This document shows positions 8,963 to 17,800 of a DNA stretch of 46,856 nucleotides, one piece after another (positions within the stretch are counted from its first letter, which is position 1; every line of letters starts with the position of its first letter). This DNA is from an uncultured Bacteroidales bacterium (GTDB taxonomy: Bacteria; Bacteroidota; Bacteroidia; Bacteroidales; Muribaculaceae). The notes below the pieces were generated by a model. That model searched no databases. It worked only from the letters and a program-made list of their open reading frames with translations, and was not told where the DNA came from. The stretch lies in the NCBI GenBank assembly GCA_902784675.1, contig CACZVR010000028.1, forward strand, positions 1 to 46,856. Direction: 5' to 3'. The translations under genes and the position numbers were made by a program.

Positions 8963-9054
8963 TACTTTTGCCCGTTTTTTTTCAAAAAAAATCATAAAGG
9001 AGATTCCTAATTCCTAGCGTTTCAAATAAAAATTCAAGAAAAAAAAGCAACTTT

Positions 9055-9085
9055 TTTGCTAATATGCGAAAAATAACTACCTTTG
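9055..9085 (+). promoter_or_regulatory. Promoter of the PpiD-like gene
   Basis: TTTG at 9055-9058 and TACCTTTG at 9078-9085 are separated by 19 nt, an excellent Bacteroidota promoter. It is back-to-back with the promoter at 8932-8962. Confidence 0.8.
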
Positions 9086-9146
9086 CGTGTTTATTTGGCG
9101 AAAAGCCCTAAAAAAGAGAGAAATAACGTAATAAAAATAATTGTAA

Positions 9147-11228
9147 ATGGCTACATTAGAGAAAATTAGACAAAGAAAGAAGATTCTGGCCATCGTAATT
9201 GGTGCGGCATTGCTCGCATTCATTATTGAGGTAGGTATCGAAGCTATTGGCCGCTCGGGTGGTAATAGCGCAGCTGCAAAAGTAGGAAATGAGAAAATTG
9301 ACATCATGGCATTCCAACGCCGAGTTGAGAAGGAGGCCGCTCAAGACCAGCAGAACAACTCTCAGATGGACGCTGCCGAGCGTCAGCAGAAAGTGCTGGA
9401 TGATATGATCAACGAGGTGCTCCTGAACCAGGAGTACGACAAGCTGGGTATCACAGTCAGTGACTGGGAGATCAGCCAGTTGATGATCGGCAAGAACCCC
9501 GCCCCCGCTGTGACTGAATTTGCTCAGCAGGCCGGTGCCAAGTCGCCCGCCGATTTGTATGACTTCATCATGAACCCTGGCAAGCAGGGCGTGTCTGAAG
9601 CTCAGGTAGCAGAGTTGCGCAACAAGTGGGACGAGCTCACCCAAGATATCGTTAATCAGTTCAAGTTTGCGAAGCTCCAGAACCTGCTGGCCGGCTGTTT
9701 GGTCGCCAACGATCTGGACCTTGCACAATTGAAGGAAGACGAGGCTGTCACCAACGTGGTAACCTTTGCCAAGAAGGACTATGCTTCGATTCCCGACGAC
9801 AAATATCCCGTGACCGACGAGGAGCTGAAGGCCGAATGGGAGAAGCTGAAACCCATGTTCAAGATCGATGAGGAAGTGCGCCGCATTCACTACATCGCTG
9901 TGAACATCGAGCCCAACGCCGAGGACATCGCTGCTGCCAACAAGGTGGCTGACGCAGCCTATCTGGCTCTGCAGAAGGGTCGTGGTGTTGATTCGGTCCG
10001 CCTGCTCGGCACCGTGAAGATCGACACCGCCAAGATGTTGAAGAATGAACTGCCCATGCCCGTGCGCGACTTCTTTGCCAATGCCGAGGTGGGTAGCACC
10101 CGCCGCGACACCGTGGTTAACAACCACCACCAGATGTACAAGCTCATCAACAAGGAAACAAGCCTTGACTCGGTAGACCTGGGTTATGTTGTTGTGCAAG
10201 GTGATGCCAAGATGCAGAAGGCCGTTCTTGACCAGCTCAACAGCGGCAAGTCGCTGGACGACGTGAAGAAGGCTTATCCGCAGAAGGTTGACGGCAAGCT
10301 CACCGAGTGGCAGCGCATCTTCAATGCCCCCGACTCCATGAAGACCAAGATCGCCAACGCTACCATCGGCAATTTCTTTGTATTCAACAGCGGTGAGCAG
10401 GGCGCTACCCTGTTGAAGGTTAACGACCGCAAGGCTGCCAAGTTGTTCTACACCCTGGCAACAATCACCTATGACGCATACGCCAGCACCAAGACCAGCG
10501 AGCAACTGCGCGACAAACTCCAGGAATTCCTGAACAAGAACAAGACCGTGAAGGAGTTTGAAGAGAATGCCGCTAAATCTGGTTTCAATGCCGAAGAGAT
10601 GCTTATCACCCCCAGCATTCCGCAGTTGGGTCTGAGCCAGTTCGGCCGTGGTGGCATCAAGGACACCCGCAAGGCCATCAAGTGGGCGTTCGACAGCAAG
10701 AAGGGCGAAGTTTCGCCTATCTTCAGCGACAACAACGACGTTCTGGTTGCTGTAGCTCTTGACGACATCTATGACAAGGAATATCTCCCCTACGACTACG
10801 ATTACGCTAGGAACCTCCTGAGCACTCGTGTTCGCAACAGCAAGAAGGGTGATGACCTGATGAAGCAATACAGCGGCAAGGCTAATGACCTGAACGCCTA
10901 TGCCGCATTGATGGGCGAGAAGGTTGACACTGTCAACATCGTGTTCACCTCGAACGGTGATCCCAAGATCGGCAACGAGCCCGCTCTGGTTGGTCGCATG
11001 GCCATCGCAAAGCCCGGCAAGCTGCAGGGTCCCTGGAAGGGCGACAACGCTATCTTTGTTTACCAAGTTGTTAAGCAGGAGAAAGAGCAGCGCGAACCCA
11101 CCAAGGAAGAGTTGAGCAACCGTTATGCACAGATGCGTGGTGCAGGCATGTTTGCCAACACGCGCGTTATCAATAACATTCTGAAGAAGGCAACCAAGGT
11201 GAAGAAACACCTCATTGACTTCTATTAA
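9147..11228 (+). CDS. Membrane-anchored periplasmic peptidyl-prolyl isomerase/foldase (PpiD/SurA-like)
   Basis: The 693-residue protein has a short cytoplasmic N-terminus (MATLEKIRQRKK), one transmembrane helix at about 13-33 (ILAIVIGAALLAFIIEVGI) and a long periplasmic region. Residues ~40-180 match the SurA_N/PpiD chaperone region (VGNEKIDIMAFQRRVEKEA, then VLDDMINEVLLNQEYDKLGI). The centre (about 235-360) has a parvulin-like segment, and helical chaperone-like sequence continues to the end. PpiD-type proteins help newly exported proteins fold at the Sec translocon exit. The length is normal for Bacteroidota. It has its own promoter and a strong terminator, so it is a single-gene unit. Whether the parvulin domain is catalytically active cannot be judged here. 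Confidence 0.9.
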   Translation: MATLEKIRQRKKILAIVIGAALLAFIIEVGIEAIGRSGGNSAAAKVGNEKIDIMAFQRRVEKEAAQDQQNNSQMDAAERQQKVLDDMINEVLLNQEYDKLGITVSDWEISQLMIGKNPAPAVTEFAQQAGAKSPADLYDFIMNPGKQGVSEAQVAELRNKWDELTQDIVNQFKFAKLQNLLAGCLVANDLDLAQLKEDEAVTNVVTFAKKDYASIPDDKYPVTDEELKAEWEKLKPMFKIDEEVRRIHYIAVNIEPNAEDIAAANKVADAAYLALQKGRGVDSVRLLGTVKIDTAKMLKNELPMPVRDFFANAEVGSTRRDTVVNNHHQMYKLINKETSLDSVDLGYVVVQGDAKMQKAVLDQLNSGKSLDDVKKAYPQKVDGKLTEWQRIFNAPDSMKTKIANATIGNFFVFNSGEQGATLLKVNDRKAAKLFYTLATITYDAYASTKTSEQLRDKLQEFLNKNKTVKEFEENAAKSGFNAEEMLITPSIPQLGLSQFGRGGIKDTRKAIKWAFDSKKGEVSPIFSDNNDVLVAVALDDIYDKEYLPYDYDYARNLLSTRVRNSKKGDDLMKQYSGKANDLNAYAALMGEKVDTVNIVFTSNGDPKIGNEPALVGRMAIAKPGKLQGPWKGDNAIFVYQVVKQEKEQREPTKEELSNRYAQMRGAGMFANTRVINNILKKATKVKKHLIDFY

Positions 11229-11250
11229 TCATCATCAGAGATAACGATTA

Positions 11251-11290
11251 AGCCCCGCCCGATTCAATTCAGGCGGGGCTTGATTTTTAA
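11251..11290 (+). terminator. Terminator of the PpiD-like gene
   Basis: AAGCCCCGCC and GGCGGGGCTT form a perfect 10-bp GC-rich stem with a 12-nt loop, followed by GATTTTTA. It starts 23 nt after the stop codon. Confidence 0.88.
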
Positions 11291-11342
11291 CGGTGAGCGC
11301 AATTTTATCGGCACAAATGCCGCCTATTCAAAAAAAATGCGC

Positions 11343-11350
11343 TACCTTTG
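11343..11350 (+). promoter_or_regulatory. Putative -7 box of sufE
   Basis: TACCTTTG matches TAnnTTTG and lies 29 nt before the SufE start codon. No clear -33 TTG lies at the right distance. Confidence 0.55.
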
Positions 11351-11379
11351 GAGGTTAAACCAAAACATCACCTACTTAC

Positions 11380-11814
11380 ATGTCAACTGTCAACGAACGA
11401 CAAGACGAAATCATTGAAGAGTTTGAGGGTCTGGACGACTGGATGGACCGTTACAGCGTCATCATCGACATGGGCAACGCGATGCCCGCGCTCGACGAAC
11501 AATACAAGACGGCCGACAACCTGATTGACGGTTGCCAGAGCCGCGTGTGGCTTCAAGCCGACTGCATCGACGGCAAGATGCGCTTGCAGGCCGACAGCGA
11601 CGCCATCATCGTCAAGGGCATCATCTCGATGCTCGTGCGCGTGCTTGACGGCTCAACGCCCCAAGAAGTGCTGGATGCCGATCTCTACTTCATTGAGCGC
11701 ATCGGATTGCGCGACCACCTCTCCCCCACCCGCAGCAACGGCCTGTTGGCAATGATCAAGCAGATTCGCGCTTACGCCATCGCCTATCAGGCACGAGAGC
11801 ACTCCGGCTGTTGA
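11380..11814 (+). CDS. sufE: SufE-family sulfur acceptor for Fe-S cluster assembly
   Basis: The 144-residue cytoplasmic protein matches SufE across its length. The N-terminus has RQDEIIEEFEGLDDWMDRY, and the sulfur-accepting Cys52 lies in the conserved motif DGCQSRVWL. The C-terminal part has GLRDHLSPTRSNGLLAMIK, also typical. SufE takes persulfide sulfur from the cysteine desulfurase SufS and passes it to the SufBCD scaffold; no other suf gene is in the window. Length and motif are complete, so it looks functional. The downstream POT transporter begins only about 30-60 nt later and lacks its own visible promoter and 5' end, so a deletion may have brought it under this transcript. Confidence 0.92.
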   Translation: MSTVNERQDEIIEEFEGLDDWMDRYSVIIDMGNAMPALDEQYKTADNLIDGCQSRVWLQADCIDGKMRLQADSDAIIVKGIISMLVRVLDGSTPQEVLDADLYFIERIGLRDHLSPTRSNGLLAMIKQIRAYAIAYQAREHSGC

Positions 11815-11872
11815 AACGACAACAACACATTATTAATATATTAACCAATGCGAGCGTTTCGGCTACTACATC

Positions 11873-13363
11873 ATGGCCGCTGTTCTGTCGCTGTTCCTGT
11901 GCTCGAAGTTCGGTTTGGCCGATGACAAAGCGGCCTTGATCTACTCGATTTTCCTGGCTGCCATCTACATCCTGAGCCTCGTGGGCGGTATCATTGCTGA
12001 CCGCACTCAGAATTACAAGGGCACCATCATGACGGGTATCATCATCATGGCACTCGGCTATGCCGCCCTGGCTATTCCCATCACCGCCACATCGGGCACC
12101 ATGACTATGCTGCTCGTTCTCACCTGCGTGGCACTGGTGATGATTGCCTTTGGTAACGGTCTGTTCAAGGGCAACCTGCAGGCCATTGTGGGCCAGATGT
12201 ATGATGACATGGAAGCTGACGCTGTCGCCGCCGGCAAGCCTGAAGAGGAAATCAAGGCCATGAAGGGCCGCCGCGATGCCGGTTTCCAGATTTTCTACGT
12301 GTTCATCAACATCGGTGGCTTGGTAGCCCCGTTCATCGCACCGTTCCTGCGCAAGTGGTGGTTGGGGCACCACGGCTTTACCTATGTAGCCGAGTTGCCC
12401 GCATTGTGCCACAAGTTTATCGACGGTACAATTCCCGCCGACCAGATGGCCAACCTGCAGACCTATCTTGCACAGGCAGGTGTTGCTGGCGAAGCTTCCG
12501 TAGAGGGTTGCCAGCGTTACCTTGAAGTGTTCAACCAGGGTGTGCATTTCGCTTTCATCGCATCGGTGCTTGCCATGTTGATTTCACTGAGCATCTTCAT
12601 CGCCAAGCGCGGTCTCTTCCCCACCCCTGGCAAGAAGACTGCCATGGCATCGGTAGAACTCACCCCCGAGGAAAAGAAAAGCATGGCCAAGGAGTTGCGT
12701 CAACGTCTGGGTGCGCTGTTGGCAGTGCTGGGTGTCGTTATCTTCTTCTGGTTCTCCTTCCACCAGAATGGCGTAACGCTGTCGTTCTTTGCCCGTGACT
12801 TTGTCAAGAGTGACCAGTTACCCGCCGAATTGTGGCAGGCCGTGAACCCGTTCTTCGTAATCGTCCTCACCCCGATTATCATGTTGATTTTCGGTGCCTT
12901 GAGCAAGCGCGGTAAGGAGATCTCCACTCCCCGCAAGATTGCTTACGGTATGTGCATCGCCGGTTTGGCTTACCTCTTCCTGGCCTTGTATTCATTCACT
13001 GCTGGCTATCCCTCGGGTGACGAATTCAAGGTGGTTGATGCTTCGACCAAGATGGGCATGAAGGCCGGATGGTGGGTTATGATTGTCACCTACTTCCTGC
13101 TGACTGTCGCCGAGTTGTTCATCTCGCCGCTTGGTCTGTCGTTTGTATCGAAGGTGGCTCCCAAGACCATGCTCGGTCTGTGCCAGGGTCTGTGGCTCGG
13201 CACGACTGCTGTGGGCAACATTCTGCTGCCCATCGGCACCATCATGTACAACAAGATGTCGTTGTGGCAGTGCTGGGGGGTCTTCATCATCGTCTGCTTC
13301 ATCTCTGCTGGTGTGATGCTCGCTATGGTGAAGTGGCTGGAGCGTGTCACCAGTGACAAATAA
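11873..13363 (+). CDS. POT-family peptide transporter, 5' end missing
   Basis: The 496-residue membrane protein belongs to the proton-dependent oligopeptide transporter (POT/PTR2) family: multiple membrane helices, GGIIADRTQNYKG after helix 2, GNGLFKGNLQAIVGQMY, and FWFSFHQNGVTLSFFARDF in the middle. The ATG at 11873 corresponds to residue 26 of the paralogue at 13453. The ten codons before it (11843-11872) still encode NQCERFGYYI in frame, aligning with NTGERFGYYT, and include the ERFxYY motif important for proton coupling. Further upstream there is no in-frame ATG before a stop at 11834, so about 15 codons plus the start are missing. Translation could begin at ATT 11840 or at 11873, or the gene may be dead, or the assembly may have lost bases here. 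Confidence 0.75.
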   Translation: MAAVLSLFLCSKFGLADDKAALIYSIFLAAIYILSLVGGIIADRTQNYKGTIMTGIIIMALGYAALAIPITATSGTMTMLLVLTCVALVMIAFGNGLFKGNLQAIVGQMYDDMEADAVAAGKPEEEIKAMKGRRDAGFQIFYVFINIGGLVAPFIAPFLRKWWLGHHGFTYVAELPALCHKFIDGTIPADQMANLQTYLAQAGVAGEASVEGCQRYLEVFNQGVHFAFIASVLAMLISLSIFIAKRGLFPTPGKKTAMASVELTPEEKKSMAKELRQRLGALLAVLGVVIFFWFSFHQNGVTLSFFARDFVKSDQLPAELWQAVNPFFVIVLTPIIMLIFGALSKRGKEISTPRKIAYGMCIAGLAYLFLALYSFTAGYPSGDEFKVVDASTKMGMKAGWWVMIVTYFLLTVAELFISPLGLSFVSKVAPKTMLGLCQGLWLGTTAVGNILLPIGTIMYNKMSLWQCWGVFIIVCFISAGVMLAMVKWLERVTSDK

Positions 13364-13388
13364 TTGTTTATTCATCATTAATCTATAG

Positions 13389-13433
13389 GAGAATCTAGAG
13401 AATCTAGAGTGACTAGATTTTCTAGATTCTCTA
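13389..13433. repeat. Nonamer-phased inverted repeat between the POT genes
   Basis: Five 9-nt units in register: GAGAATCTA, GAGAATCTA, GAGTGACTA, GATTTTCTA, GATTCTCTA. The second half is the reverse complement of the first, giving a perfect 13-bp stem (13396-13408 with 13421-13433) and a 12-nt loop. There is no T-tract after the hairpin, so it is not a standard terminator. It resembles the heptamer elements elsewhere in the window but has a 9-nt period. Confidence 0.75.
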
Positions 13434-13452
13434 ATTAAAAAGACAATTTATC

Positions 13453-14997
13453 ATGTTTGAAGGACAACCAAAAGGACTTTTCGCGTTGGCACTGGCCAAC
13501 ACAGGCGAGCGCTTTGGCTACTACACGATGATTGCCGTGTTTGCGCTCTTCCTCCGCGCCAACTATGGCCTGTCACCCCCCGCTGTTGCGGGAACCATCT
13601 ACAGTTCGTTCCTGATGGTCGTGTATTTCCTCCCGCTCATCGGCGGTTGGATGGCCGATAAATTCGGTTTCGGCAAGATGGTGACCATCGGTATCATCAT
13701 CATGTTCTTGGGCTATCTGCTGCTGGCCGTTCCATTGGGCGGCAACACCTTTGCGCTAATTGTGATGATTGGTGCGCTATTGCTCATCGGCCTGGGCACC
13801 GGCCTGTTCAAGGGCAACCTGCAGGTGATGGTGGGCAATCTGTATGACGACACGCGCTATGCCGCCAAGCGTGACGCCGGTTTCTCGATTTTCTACATGG
13901 CCATCAACATCGGCGCCCTGTTCGCACCGACGGCAGCCGTGAAGATCAAGGAGTATGCCGAGACCGCTTGGGGTTTCTCATCGAATGATGCTTACCACTT
14001 CTCGTTTGCCGTGGCATGCGTTTCGCTGATTCTGTCGATTGCTATCTACTATGCCTTCCGCAGCACGTTCCGCCACTGTGAGGGTGGCAAGAAAGTTGCC
14101 GTGAAGGCCGAAGACAACACCGTCAAGGAGCCCGAGTTGAGCAAAGAAGACACCAAGGCCCGCATTATCGCTCTGTGCCTCGTGTTTGCCGTGGTCGTGT
14201 TCTTCTGGATGGCCTTCCACCAGAACGGACTGTCGCTCACATTCTTTGCCGACGAGTTCACCGCCAACACATCGAGCGGCCTGGAGAGCATGGCCTTTGA
14301 CGTATGGAATCTTGTACTGATTATCTTCATCGTCTATGCCGGCTTCTCACTGTTCCAGAGCAAGACCGCCAAAGCCAAGGGAATCTCGGGCGCCATTATT
14401 GTGGCTGCGTTGGGCATCCTGTACTACAAGTACACCCGCACGACCGGCAGCATCGACATCGCTGCACCCATTTTCCAGCAGTTCAACCCGTTCTATGTCG
14501 TTGCATTGACCCCCGTGTCGATGGCCATCTTCAGTTGGCTGGCCAGCAGGGGCAAGGAGCCCTCGGCTCCCAGGAAGATCGCCTACGGTATGGTGGTGGC
14601 CGCCATCGCCTATGCCATCATGGCGTTCGCCTCGGTGGGTCTACCCATGCCCGAGCAGACACTTGATGCCAGCGGTAACCTCGTGGGCAAGCATGTCGCC
14701 GACGTGACGCCCAACCTGTTGATCAGCGTCTATCTGGTGCTGACCTTCGGCGAGCTGTTGCTGTCGCCCATGGGCATCTCGTTTGTCAGCAAGGTGGCTC
14801 CTCCCAAGTACAAGGGTGCCATGATGGGTGGCTGGTTCGTATCGACCGCCCTGGGCAACCAACTCGTGCTTGTGGGTGGTGCCCTGTGGGGAAAGGTTCC
14901 CTTGTGGGCATGCTGGTGCGTCTTCCTGGGCGTGTGCCTCGTTGCCGCCATCTTCATGTTCGCGATGATGAAACGCCTGGAAAAAGTGGCGAAGTAA
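13453..14997 (+). CDS. POT-family proton-coupled peptide transporter
   Basis: This 514-residue paralogue of the upstream gene is intact. It starts MFEGQPKGLFALALANTGERFGYY, which includes the family ERFxYY motif in helix 1. GGWMADKFGFGK follows helix 2, then GLFKGNLQVMVGNLY, then FWMAFHQNGLSLTFFADEF, and the C-terminal helices end MKRLEKVAK. POT transporters bring di- and tripeptides across the inner membrane with protons. The tandem pair probably arose by duplication and then diverged. With the C10 protease and peptidase T nearby, a peptide-feeding role is plausible, but substrate range cannot be read here. A strong terminator follows. Confidence 0.93.
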   Translation: MFEGQPKGLFALALANTGERFGYYTMIAVFALFLRANYGLSPPAVAGTIYSSFLMVVYFLPLIGGWMADKFGFGKMVTIGIIIMFLGYLLLAVPLGGNTFALIVMIGALLLIGLGTGLFKGNLQVMVGNLYDDTRYAAKRDAGFSIFYMAINIGALFAPTAAVKIKEYAETAWGFSSNDAYHFSFAVACVSLILSIAIYYAFRSTFRHCEGGKKVAVKAEDNTVKEPELSKEDTKARIIALCLVFAVVVFFWMAFHQNGLSLTFFADEFTANTSSGLESMAFDVWNLVLIIFIVYAGFSLFQSKTAKAKGISGAIIVAALGILYYKYTRTTGSIDIAAPIFQQFNPFYVVALTPVSMAIFSWLASRGKEPSAPRKIAYGMVVAAIAYAIMAFASVGLPMPEQTLDASGNLVGKHVADVTPNLLISVYLVLTFGELLLSPMGISFVSKVAPPKYKGAMMGGWFVSTALGNQLVLVGGALWGKVPLWACWCVFLGVCLVAAIFMFAMMKRLEKVAK

Positions 14998-15016
14998 CTC
15001 CTGACTGCATCTACTA

Positions 15017-15060
15017 ACAGACGAGGGCACGCTGATCAAGGCGTGCCCTCGTCTGTTTTG
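15017..15060 (+). terminator. Terminator of the POT transporter genes
   Basis: ACAGACGAGGGCACGC and GCGTGCCCTCGTCTGT form a perfect 16-bp stem with an 8-nt loop, followed by TTTG. It begins 20 nt after the stop codon. Confidence 0.88.
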
Positions 15061-15127
15061 TCACAATATCAACAAAAGAAAAAAGAAAAAACCGCACTGT
15101 GGAAAGGGAAAAGTGAAAAGTTCTTTG

Positions 15128-15135
15128 TAACTTTG
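15128..15135 (+). promoter_or_regulatory. Putative -7 box of hpt
   Basis: TAACTTTG fits TAnnTTTG and lies 20 nt before the hpt start codon. No clear -33 TTG is present. Confidence 0.55.
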
Positions 15136-15155
15136 TGGTTTAATTCTTATAGCTC

Positions 15156-15701
15156 ATGGAAGAAGTAACGTATCAGGGCATGACGTTTGAGCCCTATATC
15201 AAACGTGAAGAGATTGCCAAGCAAGTGGAGAGGCTTGCTCAAGAGATTAAGCGCGACTATGACGGCACTAACCCCTTGTTCCTGTGTGTTCTTAACGGCG
15301 CATTCATCTTTGCCGCCGATCTGTTTCGCGCCTGCGACCTGCATGATGCTGAGATCACTTTCATCCGCTTCAAATCCTACCAGGGTATGGCATCGACGGG
15401 TGAAGTGAAGGAAATTATGGGACTGAGCGAAGACATCACAGACCGCCATGTGATCATCGTGGAGGACATCATCGACAGCGGTATCACTGCAGCACAATTG
15501 CGCAAGGAGCTTGAAAAGCACAATCCCAAGAGCGTGAAGATGGTCTCGCTGCTGTTCAAACCCGACGCACTCAAAATGGGTCAAGCACCCGAGTATGTCG
15601 GCTTTGAGATTCCCAGCAAGTTCATCTTGGGCTACGGACTTGACCTCGACGGACTGGCACGCAATCTGCCTGATATCTATGTACTGAAGGAGCAGAAGTA
15701 A
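15156..15701 (+). CDS. hpt: Hypoxanthine phosphoribosyltransferase
   Basis: The 181-residue cytoplasmic enzyme joins hypoxanthine (often also guanine) to PRPP for purine salvage. The PRPP-binding loop VIIVEDIIDSGITA is at residues 99-112, with the paired acidic residues expected for the family. The substrate loop region RFKSYQGMASTGEV is at 71-84, and KFILGYGLDLDGLARNLP near the C-terminus is the usual purine-binding segment. Length is normal. adk follows in the same direction, separated by a heptamer array and no terminator, so hpt, adk and the BrkB gene may form one unit. Confidence 0.94.
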   Translation: MEEVTYQGMTFEPYIKREEIAKQVERLAQEIKRDYDGTNPLFLCVLNGAFIFAADLFRACDLHDAEITFIRFKSYQGMASTGEVKEIMGLSEDITDRHVIIVEDIIDSGITAAQLRKELEKHNPKSVKMVSLLFKPDALKMGQAPEYVGFEIPSKFILGYGLDLDGLARNLPDIYVLKEQK

Positions 15702-15703
15702 CC

Positions 15704-15732
15704 GTGATTACTGATTAGAGATTAGTGACTTA
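15704..15732. repeat. Heptamer-phased array, NNGATTA type
   Basis: GTGATTA, CTGATTA and GAGATTA follow in register, then a looser GTGACTTA. It begins two bases after the hpt stop codon. No inverted second arm is seen. Confidence 0.55.
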
Positions 15733-15770
15733 ATTAATATATAGAACGATTTACTGTCAAATTCAAGATT

Positions 15771-16346
15771 ATGTTGAACATTGTCATTTTTGGTGCGCCC
15801 GGTTCGGGTAAAGGCACTCAGAGCGATAAACTGATTGAACATTACAACCTGTTCCACATCTCGACTGGTGATGTGCTGCGCGACAACATCCGCCGTGGCA
15901 CCGACCTGGGCAAGACCGCCAAGGGTTACATCGACCAGGGTCAGCTTGTTCCCGATGAACTGATTATCGACATCCTGGCTCAGGTGCTTGACGACAACAA
16001 GGACAAGGCGGGCGAGGGCGTGATCTTTGACGGATTTCCCCGCACGATTCCGCAGGCCGAAGCGCTGGAGCAGCTGCTTGCCGACCGCGGCACTCAGATT
16101 GATGCCGTCGTGGGCTTGGAGGTCCCCGAGGAAGAGCTCATCAAGCGCATCCTGCTGCGCGGACAGATGAGCGGCCGATCGGACGATAACGAGGATACCG
16201 CCCGCAAACGTCTGGAAACATACCACAACCAGACATCTCCCCTCAAGGCTTACTATGAGGAGCAGGGCAAGTACCGCGCGATCAACGGTTTGGGAAGCAT
16301 TGACGGCATCTTTGAGTTGATCAAAGAGGCACTGGACAACAACTGA
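15771..16346 (+). CDS. adk: Adenylate kinase
   Basis: The 191-residue enzyme interconverts AMP + ATP and 2 ADP in the cytoplasm. The Walker A loop GAPGSGKGTQ is at residues 8-17 (Lys14). The AMP-binding regions HISTGDVLRDNIRRGTDLG and FDGFPRTIPQAEAL are both present, and GRSDDNEDTARKRLETY carries the catalytic arginines. The LID is the short form without the zinc-type insertion, normal for Bacteroidota. It lies between hpt and the BrkB-like gene on the same strand. Confidence 0.96.
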   Translation: MLNIVIFGAPGSGKGTQSDKLIEHYNLFHISTGDVLRDNIRRGTDLGKTAKGYIDQGQLVPDELIIDILAQVLDDNKDKAGEGVIFDGFPRTIPQAEALEQLLADRGTQIDAVVGLEVPEEELIKRILLRGQMSGRSDDNEDTARKRLETYHNQTSPLKAYYEEQGKYRAINGLGSIDGIFELIKEALDNN

Positions 16347-16386
16347 GCATAAAGAAACCGTCCCCTTGAATCAACAGTGAGAGAGG

Positions 16387-17709
16387 ATGAGCGAGAATAA
16401 AAGCCTGTGGCAACGCATCGGAGATAACGTGCGCTACTGCGTCAGTGGCGTGTGGGATGACACGCGCTCGCTGTGGTCGGTAAAGACTGTGAAAGTCATC
16501 AATCTGAGCGTCCGTTCCTTCTTGGACCGGGACCTTCAGTCACAGGCGTGCGCCTTGACCTACAGGACCGTGTTAGCTGTTGTTCCAGCATTGGCCATGC
16601 TGTTTGCCATCGCGCGCGGCTTCGGTTTCCAGAATCTGATGCAGAGCGAGCTGTTCAAGTATTTCCCCGCACAACGCCAGGCTCTGGAGTCGGCACTGCA
16701 ATATGTTGACAACTACCTGTCTCAAGCCTCGCAGGGCGTGTTCATCGGCATCGGTCTCATCTTCTTGCTGTGGACGCTGTGGTCATTGATGAGCAGCGTG
16801 GAGGATTCTTTCAATCATGTGTGGGGGGTGTTCACCACCCGTTCGCTGCCACGCAAGTTCACCGACTACACGGCGCTGTTCCTGCTGTTACCAGTGCTGA
16901 TGGTGTGCTCGGCCGGCATTTCCATCTTCATGAGCGACACCGTGCAACGTGTGCTTGACGGCCATGCGCTGTCCCCCGTGTTGCATAAGCTGCTCTCCTT
17001 CATGCCCACGGTGATTTCGTGGATCATCTTCACCGCCGCTTACTATCTGATCCCGAACACCAAGGTGCGCTTCAAAGGCGCACTGTTCGCCGGTGTGCTG
17101 TGCGGCACGTTGTTCCAGTGCGTCCAGTGGCTGTTCGTGACCGGTCAGGTTTATGTGTCCAAGTACAACGCCATCTACGGCAGCTTCGCATTCCTGCCGT
17201 TGGTGCTGGTGTGGATGCAGCTGTCGTGGCTCATTACACTGGCGGGTGTTGGGCTGACCTATGCCTGGCAAAACTTCGACAGCTTTGCCTACCGTGATAA
17301 GGCCGAAGGCGTTTCCAGCACTTATTCTAAAAACATTGCGCTGGCTGTGCTCACACTGGCCGTGAAACGCTTCAAACAGCGCGAGGGCGCCATCAAACTC
17401 AGTGAACTTGTTCACGACTATGACATTCCAGGGCCGTTGGCCGATCAGATACTGTCTAAATTGCAACAGGCAGGACTCCTGAACACGGTCAGTGCAGGCA
17501 AGGAAGAAGACGACCGTGCCTACCAGCCCACCTTCGATCCCGACGATTACACCGTGAACGGGGTTGTCAAGACGTTGTCGGACATGGGCAACAGCGACTT
17601 CATCCCCAAAGCCGACAACCACTTTGCCGAACTGATATCGCAAATCGAAGAACTGCGAGCACGCCAGCAGGAAGCGGTGCCCGACATCCGTTTGCTGGAC
17701 CTGCCCTGA
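16387..17709 (+). CDS. YihY/BrkB-family inner-membrane protein
   Basis: The 440-residue protein has the YihY/BrkB domain (formerly mis-assigned as ribonuclease BN) in residues ~35-310, with about six membrane helices. Family signatures include QACALTYRTVLAVVPALAML, the GLIFLLWTLWSLMSSVEDSFNHVWG region, and YNAIYGSFAFLPLVLVWMQL. The last ~130 residues are soluble and look like a winged helix (REGAIKLSELVHDYDIPGPL), a common Bacteroidota extension. The role is unsettled; a transport or export function has been proposed for relatives. The start lies 40 nt after adk. Confidence 0.88.
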   Translation: MSENKSLWQRIGDNVRYCVSGVWDDTRSLWSVKTVKVINLSVRSFLDRDLQSQACALTYRTVLAVVPALAMLFAIARGFGFQNLMQSELFKYFPAQRQALESALQYVDNYLSQASQGVFIGIGLIFLLWTLWSLMSSVEDSFNHVWGVFTTRSLPRKFTDYTALFLLLPVLMVCSAGISIFMSDTVQRVLDGHALSPVLHKLLSFMPTVISWIIFTAAYYLIPNTKVRFKGALFAGVLCGTLFQCVQWLFVTGQVYVSKYNAIYGSFAFLPLVLVWMQLSWLITLAGVGLTYAWQNFDSFAYRDKAEGVSSTYSKNIALAVLTLAVKRFKQREGAIKLSELVHDYDIPGPLADQILSKLQQAGLLNTVSAGKEEDDRAYQPTFDPDDYTVNGVVKTLSDMGNSDFIPKADNHFAELISQIEELRARQQEAVPDIRLLDLP

Positions 17710-17772
17710 GCTGCCAACTCACAGAAAAAAGAAAAAAACGACTGCAGTAGCATTCTTTTCGCCAAAAAGTTG

Positions 17773-17780
17773 TATCTTTG
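17773..17780 (+). promoter_or_regulatory. Putative -7 box of tRNA-Leu
   Basis: TATCTTTG matches TAnnTTTG and ends 20 nt before the tRNA 5' end. The -33 region is only T-rich, without a clean TTG. Confidence 0.55.
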
Positions 17781-17800
17781 CGGCCGAATCACTGCCACAA

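Noticed and set aside
9156-11210. 684-codon minus-strand frame opposite the PpiD-like gene
   Set aside because: Antisense shadow of a well-supported gene, with no signal peptide, motif or promoter.
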